DNA of 12,281 nt, from positions 1 to 12,281 of the forward strand of contig JAIOOZ010000084.1 of assembly GCA_021414185.1 (NCBI GenBank), read 5' to 3'. Below the pieces are notes generated by a model. The model made no database searches. It had not been told where the DNA came from and saw only the letters and a list, made by a program, of their open reading frames with translations. Below are positions 7,198 through 12,281 of the stretch, one piece after another; within the stretch, counting starts at the first letter, position 1; the number at the start of each line of letters is the position of its first letter. Made by a program: the position numbers and the translations under genes. The stretch comes from Betaproteobacteria bacterium. GTDB taxonomy: Bacteria > Pseudomonadota > Gammaproteobacteria > Burkholderiales > SG8-41.

Positions 7198-8358
7198 ATG
7201 TTTGAAATCATGGAAGAACCGTCGCGGGAAGCAGTAATCAAGGTGATAGGCGTGGGCGGCTGCGGGGGCAACGCGGTCGATCACATGATCGCCAATGGCG
7301 TTAAAGGCGTGGAGTTCATTTGCGCCAATACCGACATGCAGGCGTTGAAACGCTCGCAGGCGCGCACGCAACTGCAACTGGGCCCGGAAATCACCAAGGG
7401 CCTGGGCGCCGGCGCGAACCCGGAGGTCGGACGCAACGCGGCGCTGGAAGACCGCGAACGCATCATCGATCTCATCGGCGGCGCGGACATGTTGTTCCTG
7501 ACAGCGGGCATGGGCGGCGGCACCGGCACGGGAGCGGCGCCGGTGGTGGCGGAAATCGCGCGCGAGCTTGGCATCCTGACCGTCGCCGTGGTCACCAAGC
7601 CTTTCGCGTTCGAGGGCAAGCGGCAGAGAATCGCGCAGGAAGGGCTGGATGCGCTGTCGCAGCACGTCAATTCGCTGATCGTGATTCCGAACGACAAGCT
7701 GATGCAGGTGCTCGGCAACCAGGTGACGCTCGACGAGGCGTTTCGCGCGGCCAACGACGTGCTGCATGGCGCGGTCGCGGGCATCGCGGAAATCATCAGC
7801 TGCCCCGGCATGATCAACGTCGATTTTGCGGACGTTAAAACCGTCATGTCCGAAACCGGCATGGCGATGATGGGTTCGGCGAAAGCCGCCGGCACCGACC
7901 GCGCGCGCATGGCGGCGGAGCAGGCCGTTGCGTGCCCGCTGCTGGAAGACATCGATATTGCCGACGCGCGCGGCGTGCTGGTCAATATCTCGGCGAGCAA
8001 AGCGCTGTTCCAGTTGCAGGAAATGTACGACGTGATGGACGTCATCAAGGCCTTCGCCGCGGAATCGGCGACCGTGATCGCGGGCACCGTCTATGACGAT
8101 GCGCTGGGCGATGAACTGCGGGTGACGATAGTCGCGACCGGGCTCGGCAAGGCGCATTCACGTATGCAACCCAAGCCGTTGCAGGTGGTGCAGGCGACCG
8201 GCACGGACGGCGCAATGGCACCGGGTGCTGTGAACTACGAAGAGCTGGACCAGCCGGCGGTCATCCGGCGCAATCGCAACCAGACGGTCGAAGCGATGCG
8301 GCAGTCGGGCGTGGAAATGCTCGATATCCCGGCGTTCCTGCGCAAACAGGCGGACTGA
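7198..8358 (+). CDS. ftsZ: Cell division GTPase FtsZ
   Basis: FtsZ is the tubulin-like GTPase that polymerises into the Z ring at mid-cell. The protein is 386 residues, as usual in proteobacteria. Seen: the N-terminal nucleotide loop GVGGCGGNAVDHM; the tubulin signature GMGGGTGTGAAPVV at residues 104-117; the T7 synergy loop NVDFADV at 207-213; a variable linker from about 319 to 374; and the conserved C-terminal peptide LDIPAFLRKQ at 375-384, which binds FtsA and other partners. The N-terminus MFEIM and the general sequence are betaproteobacterial in style. Compared with family members I remember, the FEGK-RQRIAQEG stretch (139-148) seems one residue short and the strand at 266-275 one residue long. 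It ends a run of dcw genes and is followed by a 248-base gap. Confidence 0.98.
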   Translation: MFEIMEEPSREAVIKVIGVGGCGGNAVDHMIANGVKGVEFICANTDMQALKRSQARTQLQLGPEITKGLGAGANPEVGRNAALEDRERIIDLIGGADMLFLTAGMGGGTGTGAAPVVAEIARELGILTVAVVTKPFAFEGKRQRIAQEGLDALSQHVNSLIVIPNDKLMQVLGNQVTLDEAFRAANDVLHGAVAGIAEIISCPGMINVDFADVKTVMSETGMAMMGSAKAAGTDRARMAAEQAVACPLLEDIDIADARGVLVNISASKALFQLQEMYDVMDVIKAFAAESATVIAGTVYDDALGDELRVTIVATGLGKAHSRMQPKPLQVVQATGTDGAMAPGAVNYEELDQPAVIRRNRNQTVEAMRQSGVEMLDIPAFLRKQAD

Positions 8359-8392
8359 AAGGCATGTAAGCGAGTGTAAAAGCGGTCGAATC

Positions 8393-8419
8393 GATGCCCC
8401 TTGAGGCGCATCTTGTTTA
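8393..8419 (+). terminator. Possible weak terminator after ftsZ
   Basis: GATGC (8393-8397) pairs with GCATC (8408-8412) around an inner CC/GG pair with a TTGA loop and one C-C mismatch. TTGTTTA follows. The stem is short and imperfect and the T-run is broken, so it may only attenuate or mean nothing. Confidence 0.25.
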
Positions 8420-8538
8420 CATATGGAGGCTGACTTCGTTATTTGATGAATCGGCGGTAAGGGCATCACGACAAAGGGTTGTTAGCACACACTATTGGGC
8501 CAGTGACTTCGCAGTGCAGCGCGGGCGCACATCCGGTT

Positions 8539-8568
8539 TTGCCGGGGCAGGAGCTAACGTGATAAAAT
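8539..8568 (+). promoter_or_regulatory. Probable sigma-70 promoter of lpxC
   Basis: TTGCCG (8539-8544) stands 18 bases before TAAAAT (8563-8568), and the -10 is preceded by TG at 8560-8561, so it is an extended -10 (TGATAAAAT). The start site would be near 8575, about 30 bases before the lpxC start codon. It lies in the AT-rich end of the 8359-8606 gap. The rest of that gap holds no gene I can support. Confidence 0.6.
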
Positions 8569-8606
8569 TACATTTTAAGTAACTATAAGAATCAAAGAGT
8601 TAATTC

Positions 8607-9521
8607 GTGATCAAGCAGCGCACGCTCAAAAACATCATCCGCGCCACCGGCGTTGGGTTGCACACCGGCGAGAAGGTCTACCTGACCTTGCGCCCGGCGG
8701 CACCGAACACCGGCGTGGTATTCCGCCGCGTCGATCTGGCGGAGCCGGTTGATATCAAGGCCGATCCCTATCGGGTCGGCGACACGCGGCTCTCGTCCTG
8801 CCTCGAACGCGACGGCGTGCGGGTGTCGACGGTGGAGCACCTGATGTCGGCGCTGGCGGGTCTGGGTATAGACAACGTGTACGTCGACGTGTCGGCAGCC
8901 GAAGTCCCCATCATGGATGGCAGTGCCGGCCCCTTCGTGTTCCTGCTGCAGTCGGCGGGCGTTGAAGAGCAGGCGGTCGCCAAAAAATTCATCCGCATCC
9001 TGAAAGCCGTCGAAGTCAGAGAGGGCGACAAGCTCGCGCGCTTCGAACCGCACAACGGCTTCAAGATCGAATTCAGCATCGACTTCGACCATCCGGTGTT
9101 CGAGAACTCGGCGAAATCCGTATGCGTCGATTTCGCGACCACCTCGTACATCCGGGAAGTCAGCCGCGCGCGCACTTTCGGTTTCATGCATGAAGTCGAA
9201 TGGATGCGCGGGCAGGGCCTGGCGCTGGGCGGCTCGCTCGACAATGCCATCGTGCTCGACGAATATCGCGTGCTGAACAACGACGGTTTGCGTTACGACG
9301 ACGAGTTCGTCAAGCACAAGGTGCTCGACGCGATCGGCGATCTCTATTTGCTGGGCCATCCGGTGATAGGCGCTTTTATCGCGCACAAATCCGGGCACGC
9401 CCTCAACAACCTGCTGTTGCGGCGTCTGCTGGAGCAGCAGGACGCGTGGGAATACGTGAGTTTCGACCGCGCCGAAGACGTGCCGGCCTTTGTCGCCTCC
9501 AGCCAGCCCGCGCTGGCCTAG
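8607..9521 (+). CDS. lpxC: UDP-3-O-acyl-N-acetylglucosamine deacetylase LpxC
   Basis: LpxC is the zinc amidase that removes acetate from UDP-3-O-acyl-GlcNAc, the committed step of lipid A synthesis, in the cytoplasm. The protein is 304 residues, matching the family (305 in E. coli). Seen: GVGLHTGEKV near the N-terminus; VSTVEHLMSALAGLGIDN with general base Glu77 and zinc ligand His78; EVPIMDGSAGPFV; and the C-terminal KHKVLDAIGDLYLLGH with His237 and Asp241, followed by KSGHALNN with His264. All catalytic residues are present. The start codon is GTG at 8607, with only a weak AAGAG (8594-8599) as ribosome binding site. It has its own upstream promoter, and no peroxiredoxin-type gene separates it from ftsZ as occurs in some betaproteobacteria. 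Confidence 0.97.
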   Translation: MIKQRTLKNIIRATGVGLHTGEKVYLTLRPAAPNTGVVFRRVDLAEPVDIKADPYRVGDTRLSSCLERDGVRVSTVEHLMSALAGLGIDNVYVDVSAAEVPIMDGSAGPFVFLLQSAGVEEQAVAKKFIRILKAVEVREGDKLARFEPHNGFKIEFSIDFDHPVFENSAKSVCVDFATTSYIREVSRARTFGFMHEVEWMRGQGLALGGSLDNAIVLDEYRVLNNDGLRYDDEFVKHKVLDAIGDLYLLGHPVIGAFIAHKSGHALNNLLLRRLLEQQDAWEYVSFDRAEDVPAFVASSQPALA

Positions 9522-9571
9522 TCTTTTGTTTTTAACCCGTACGCCGGCGTTCCGCCCCAAGGCCTAGCCGC

Positions 9572-9757
9572 ATGTTCGTCCTGCGTATCGTCGGCTTTCT
9601 GGTGCTCATCACCGTCGGCGCGTCGCTGGTGGTCTACCTGCTGACCAAAAACCGCCGCTATGTGACTTTCGCGTGGCAGCTCCTCAAGTACGGCATGTTG
9701 ATGGCCATCATAGTGCTGGCCTGCCTCTTGTTTGAGCGGCTGATCCTGGTGATCTGA
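9572..9757 (+). CDS. Small two-helix membrane protein of unknown function
   Basis: The 61-residue product is very hydrophobic, with two predicted membrane helices: about residues 4-25, then a positively charged loop containing TKNRRY, then about 39-60. A FERLILVI-type end closes the protein. I recall similar unnamed small proteins beside lpxC and the DUF721 gene in betaproteobacteria, but no function is known to me. It lies 50 bases after lpxC on the same strand, so it is probably co-transcribed. AAGG nine bases before the ATG is a weak ribosome binding site. It faces dciA tail to tail, with 14 bases between the stop codons. Confidence 0.75.
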   Translation: MFVLRIVGFLVLITVGASLVVYLLTKNRRYVTFAWQLLKYGMLMAIIVLACLLFERLILVI

Positions 9758-9771
9758 CGCGCCGCCGCAAG

Positions 9772-10212
9772 TCAGCGCTCGCTGCGCTGCCGGGCCGCCA
9801 TCCGGGCCAGTGCCGCTTTCAGCGGGGAGTCTTCAAGCTGTTCGCTGAGGTTTTCCAAATTCTCAATGGTTTCAATGCTTAAGGCTCGGATTCCGGCTCT
9901 TGCGGTGGGCGCCGGCGGGGCTTCCCTGACTTGCACTTCAATACGGATTGAAGTAATCTGCCAGCGCTGTTTCTGGTAAGTAGCTAACAATCTAGCGGCG
10001 AGCTGCTTCAGTTTGGCGGCAATCGCGGCATTTTCAGCCAAAAGGGTGAGAGTTCCATCGCGTAACTGCTTGACGCAGCAGGCTTGTGTCAGGGCAGAGG
10101 GCGCGGTGTTCTTAAGGACCTGTTGCAGTTCGGCGAGTTGCCGGGCGTCGCGGGTCAACGAACGCAAGCGGTCCGACGAGTTGAGATAGAAATCGATCTT
10201 GCGGGCGGACAT
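9772..10212 (-). CDS. dciA: DciA-type DUF721 protein, predicted replicative helicase loader
   Basis: The 146-residue protein resembles the DUF721 family. DciA members of this family interact with the replicative helicase DnaB and replace DnaC/DnaI as loaders in most bacteria. Seen: an N-terminal region of about 100 residues with the family pattern (LNSSDRLRSLTRDARQLAEL, then a CCVKQLRDGTLTLLAENAA-like stretch, then KLKQLAARLLATY and a beta strand ITSIRIEVQV). A predicted alpha-helical tail (about residues 119-146) ends rich in Arg and Ala. The gene is on the opposite strand to all its neighbours, between lpxC and secA, a placement also seen in other proteobacteria. No good Shine-Dalgarno sequence precedes the ATG. 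Its start is 21 bases from the divergent M23 gene. Family assignment rests on pattern recognition and context. Confidence 0.82.
   Translation of the reverse strand: MSARKIDFYLNSSDRLRSLTRDARQLAELQQVLKNTAPSALTQACCVKQLRDGTLTLLAENAAIAAKLKQLAARLLATYQKQRWQITSIRIEVQVREAPPAPTARAGIRALSIETIENLENLSEQLEDSPLKAALARMAARQRSER
9773..9789. other. Hairpin at the convergent gene ends
   Basis: CAGCGC (9773-9778) and GCGCTG (9784-9789) form a perfect 6-bp stem with a TCGCT loop, exactly at the 3' end of the minus-strand dciA and 15 bases after the plus-strand small gene. There is no T-run on either side, so a role as a shared terminator or RNA 3'-end block is only possible. Confidence 0.3.
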
Positions 10213-10233
10213 GGCTGAGATTGTGGGGCAACG

Positions 10234-11151
10234 ATGAATATAATTCTAGTTTCCGGAAAACTCGCGAGGGCGCGGACCATCACGCTGTCGTTGCCGCATA
10301 TGGTACTGGGCGGCGCGGCCGGGCTGCTTGGGCTGCTGGTCCTCGCGTTTGCGCTGCAGTATGCGGTCCTGCGTTTCGCTCCCAGCCTCAACAGCACGCT
10401 GCTCAACAACCTGATCTTAAGCGCCCAGCAGGAGCAGAACGAGAAAACCCAGAGTTATTTGCGCGAGAACCTGAACGCCCTCGCGTCCAAGCTCGGGCAA
10501 ATGCAGGCGCAGTTGCTGCGCCTCGACACCCTCGGCGAGCGTCTCGCCAAGACCGCCGGTTTCAAACCCCAGGAATTCATGTTCGACCAGCCCCCGGGGC
10601 GCGGCGGCGCGGTATCGACCATGCCCACCTACGATTTGTCGCTAGGCGACATGAACCGCCAGGTCGAGCTGCTGACCAAGCAGATGGACGATCGCACCGA
10701 AAAACTCGGCATTCTCGATTCGCTGATGATAGTCGACAGCGCGAAGAAGAAACTGTTGCCGTCGGTGCTGCCGATCGAAGGCGGCTGGTATTCGTCCAAC
10801 TTCGGCTGGCGCATTGATCCGTTCAACGGCGTGCGGGCGTATCACGAAGGCATGGATTTCATGGCGGAGGTCGGCACGCCGGCACGCGCGGCGGCCGGCG
10901 GCGTGGTCGCCTACTCGGATTTCCACCCTCAATATGGTAATATGGTCGAGATTGATCACGGCAATAGTTTGATCACGCGTTACGCGCATTTGTCGAAGCG
11001 TCTGGTCAAGATTGGCGACGTTGTGCTCAGCGGTGGAACCATCGGTCAAGTCGGCAGCACCGGGCGCGCCACCGGGCCGCACCTGCACTTCGAAGTCCGT
11101 CAGAACGGAGCGCCGCTCAATCCGGTGCGCTTTCTCCGCTTGCCCAGTTAG
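10234..11151 (+). CDS. Membrane-anchored M23 family metallopeptidase
   Basis: M23 (LytM-type) peptidases cut peptide cross-links in peptidoglycan; some act as regulators instead. The protein is 305 residues. Seen: a short basic N-terminus, one membrane segment at about residues 24-47, a Gln/Leu-rich probably coiled-coil region at about 60-105, a linker, and an M23 domain from about 184 to 300. The zinc and catalytic residues all appear present: His204 and Asp208 (YHEGMDF), His252 (RYAHLS), and His283 and His285 (GPHLHFEV). It should therefore be an active periplasmic hydrolase anchored in the inner membrane. Start at ATG 10234 after a weak TGGGG. It is the only gene between dciA and a strong terminator, so it is probably a single-gene transcript whose promoter lies inside dciA. 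Its cell wall target is not shown. Confidence 0.93.
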   Translation: MNIILVSGKLARARTITLSLPHMVLGGAAGLLGLLVLAFALQYAVLRFAPSLNSTLLNNLILSAQQEQNEKTQSYLRENLNALASKLGQMQAQLLRLDTLGERLAKTAGFKPQEFMFDQPPGRGGAVSTMPTYDLSLGDMNRQVELLTKQMDDRTEKLGILDSLMIVDSAKKKLLPSVLPIEGGWYSSNFGWRIDPFNGVRAYHEGMDFMAEVGTPARAAAGGVVAYSDFHPQYGNMVEIDHGNSLITRYAHLSKRLVKIGDVVLSGGTIGQVGSTGRATGPHLHFEVRQNGAPLNPVRFLRLPS

Positions 11152-11172
11152 CGCGCTTCAGGTTTCAGTCAT

Positions 11173-11207
11173 AAAGGGGTGGGGTGTTTCCCCGCCCCTT
11201 TTTATTT
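11173..11207 (+). terminator. Rho-independent terminator of the M23 gene
   Basis: AAAGGGGTGGGG (11173-11184) pairs with CCCCGCCCCTTT (11190-11201) through 11 Watson-Crick pairs and one T-G wobble, with a TGTTT loop, and runs into TTTTTATTT. It begins 21 bases after the M23 stop codon. This is a classic strong intrinsic terminator and separates the M23 transcript from secA. Confidence 0.93.
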
Positions 11208-11318
11208 AATAGAGCCCTGAGCAAGGGTTGCATTTAATCAAATCGTCCTCAAAAGAGGAGGAGGCGCAGGCGGGCTCGGGCCCGTTGGCGTCGTGGATTC
11301 TCGGGTGTAACGGTAGAC
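11208..11318 (+). other. secA leader region
   Basis: These 111 bases between the terminator and secA must hold the secA promoter, but no good -35/-10 pair is visible. There is a small hairpin TCCTC-AAAA-GAGGA (11246-11259) and a very Shine-Dalgarno-like GAGGAGGAGG (11255-11264). That element lies 54 bases before the secA ATG, too far to serve it. No secM-like gene is present. The bases directly before the ATG contain only weak GGGTG and GGTAG. Confidence 0.5.
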
Positions 11319-12281
11319 ATGATCACAGGCCTGCTTAAAAAAATATTCGGTAGCCGCAACGACCGCCTGTTGCGCCAGTACATGCATGCGGTGCGCGCGA
11401 CCAATACGCTTGAGCCGGAAATTGCGAAACTCAGCGATGATGCCCTGAAGGCCAAGACTGCCGAATTCAAGCAGCGCCACGCCGGCGGAGAGTCGCTCGA
11501 CGCACTGTTGCCCGAAGCGTTCGCCGTGGTGCGCGAAGCCGGCAAGCGCGTGCTGAACATGCGCCACTTTGACGTGCAACTGATCGGCGGCATCGTCTTG
11601 CATCATGGCAAGATCGGCGAGATGCGCACCGGCGAGGGCAAAACCCTGGTGGCGACGCTACCCGCGTATCTGAACGCGCTGTCGGGCAAAGGCGTGCACG
11701 TGGTTACCGTCAACGATTACCTCGCCAAGCGCGACTCCGAGTGGATGGGGCGCATTTACGGCTTTCTCGGCCTCACCGTCGGCGTGATCCTGTCGAATAT
11801 GGACCATGCCGACAAGCAGGGCGCGTACGCAGCCGACACGCCGCTCATTATTTCGGGCCAGGCGGAAGACACCACCGAGCTGTACTACCGCATGAACGAG
11901 ATCGCGCCACGCTTGAAGCGCCAGGCCGACGAAAACAGCCCCGGTGACTACACCGTCGATGAAAAGCAGCACCAGGTGCTGTTGTCGGAAGCCGGGCACG
12001 AACGCGCCGAGGCGCTGCTCGCGGAGGCGGGATTGCTGCCGCACGGCGGCAGTCTCTACGACCCGAGCAATATCAACCTGATGCACCACCTGTATGCGGC
12101 GCTGCGCGCGCACTCGCTGTATCATCGCGACCAGCAGTATGTCGTGCAGGAAGACGAAATCATCATCGTCGACGAATTTACCGGGCGCCTGATGTCCGGG
12201 CGGCGCTGGTCGGACGGCCTGCACCAGGCGGTCGAAGCCAAGGAAGGTGTAGCGATCCAGCGCGAGAACCAGACGCTGGCG
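11319..12281 (+). CDS. secA: Preprotein translocase ATPase SecA, 5' part, with a 47-residue internal gap
   Basis: SecA drives protein export through SecYEG by ATP hydrolysis. The frame is open for 321 codons to the window end; full SecA is about 900 residues. Seen: the N-terminal MITGLLKKIFGSRNDRLLRQY; Walker A MRTGEGKTL with Lys108; VVTVNDYLAKRD; then YAAD ending at residue 173, followed directly by TPLIISGQAEDTTELY. The preprotein-binding region ends in IIIVDEFTGRLM and GRRWSDGLHQAVEAKEG. In normal SecA about 47 residues stand between YAAD and TPLIISG (E. coli 174-220), including GTNNE, the FDYLRDN motif, the Walker B DEVD (Asp209/Glu210) and DEAR. They are absent here without a frame break. 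A protein lacking them should not hydrolyse ATP. The gene may be damaged, or the sequence may be misassembled. No upstream in-frame start exists nearby. Confidence 0.93.
   Translation, partial: MITGLLKKIFGSRNDRLLRQYMHAVRATNTLEPEIAKLSDDALKAKTAEFKQRHAGGESLDALLPEAFAVVREAGKRVLNMRHFDVQLIGGIVLHHGKIGEMRTGEGKTLVATLPAYLNALSGKGVHVVTVNDYLAKRDSEWMGRIYGFLGLTVGVILSNMDHADKQGAYAADTPLIISGQAEDTTELYYRMNEIAPRLKRQADENSPGDYTVDEKQHQVLLSEAGHERAEALLAEAGLLPHGGSLYDPSNINLMHHLYAALRAHSLYHRDQQYVVQEDEIIIVDEFTGRLMSGRRWSDGLHQAVEAKEGVAIQRENQTLA

Noticed and set aside
8394..8582. A 62-codon plus-strand open frame in the ftsZ-lpxC gap
   Set aside because: No ribosome binding site, no recognisable protein pattern, and it covers the lpxC promoter.
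9541..9550. Ten-base palindrome ACGCCGGCGT between lpxC and the small membrane gene
   Set aside because: Not followed by a T-run and short palindromes of this composition are common in GC-rich DNA.
10239..10244. Perfect TATAAT on the plus strand
   Set aside because: It lies inside the M23 coding sequence just after the ATG and has no -35 at the right distance; a transcript from it would lack the start codon.
1..12281. Search for mobile elements, CRISPR arrays, tRNA or rRNA genes and a novel defence-type system
   Set aside because: All genes fall into known housekeeping families in a familiar order, with no transposase, spaced repeats or structural RNA visible.

Overview
The window is GC-rich chromosomal DNA carrying the distal half of a division and cell wall (dcw) cluster, followed by an lpxC-to-secA segment. 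Gene order, protein motifs and the type of each protein point to a Gram-negative proteobacterium, most likely a betaproteobacterium. The dcw genes, LpxC (lipid A, so an outer membrane) and the lpxC / small membrane protein / DUF721 / M23 peptidase / secA order all fit that. Having murB between murC and ddlB suggests a Nitrosomonadales-like lineage, but this is inference from remembered gene orders.

Positions 1-8358, all plus strand: ftsW (3' part only), murG, murC, murB, ddlB, ftsQ, ftsA, ftsZ. The first six are packed into one translationally coupled string. ATGA start/stop overlaps join ftsW-murG, murC to murG, and ddlB to murB, and ddlB overlaps ftsQ by 11 bases. ftsA starts 16 bases after ftsQ. 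ftsZ is set apart by 114 bases and has the best ribosome binding site of the cluster. Together these genes make lipid II (MurG), UDP-MurNAc and its tripeptide precursor (MurB, MurC) and D-Ala-D-Ala (Ddl), and build the septal ring (FtsZ, FtsA, FtsQ, FtsW).

Positions 8359-9757: a 248-base gap with a good extended -10 promoter, then lpxC and a 61-residue two-helix membrane protein. Positions 9772-10212, minus strand: dciA (DUF721, predicted DnaB helicase loader), convergent with the small gene and divergent from the next gene, with only 21 bases between the two start codons. Positions 10234-11151: a membrane-anchored M23 peptidase closed by a strong intrinsic terminator. Positions 11319-12281: the start of secA, running off the window.

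The most unusual feature is in secA. The reading frame is open and aligns well with SecA on both sides, but about 47 residues are missing between Asp173 and Thr174. The missing block includes the DEVD Walker B motif, so this copy as read could not be a normal SecA ATPase. It is either a real lesion or a sequence assembly error. Second, murG and ddlB both begin with the same heptanucleotide repeat (CTCGCCT type). It encodes short N-terminal extensions sharing PLASR and is complementary to each gene's own Shine-Dalgarno sequence. At murG this makes an 11-base-pair perfect hairpin around the start codon. I see no mobile element, CRISPR array, tRNA or rRNA, and no wholly novel system.
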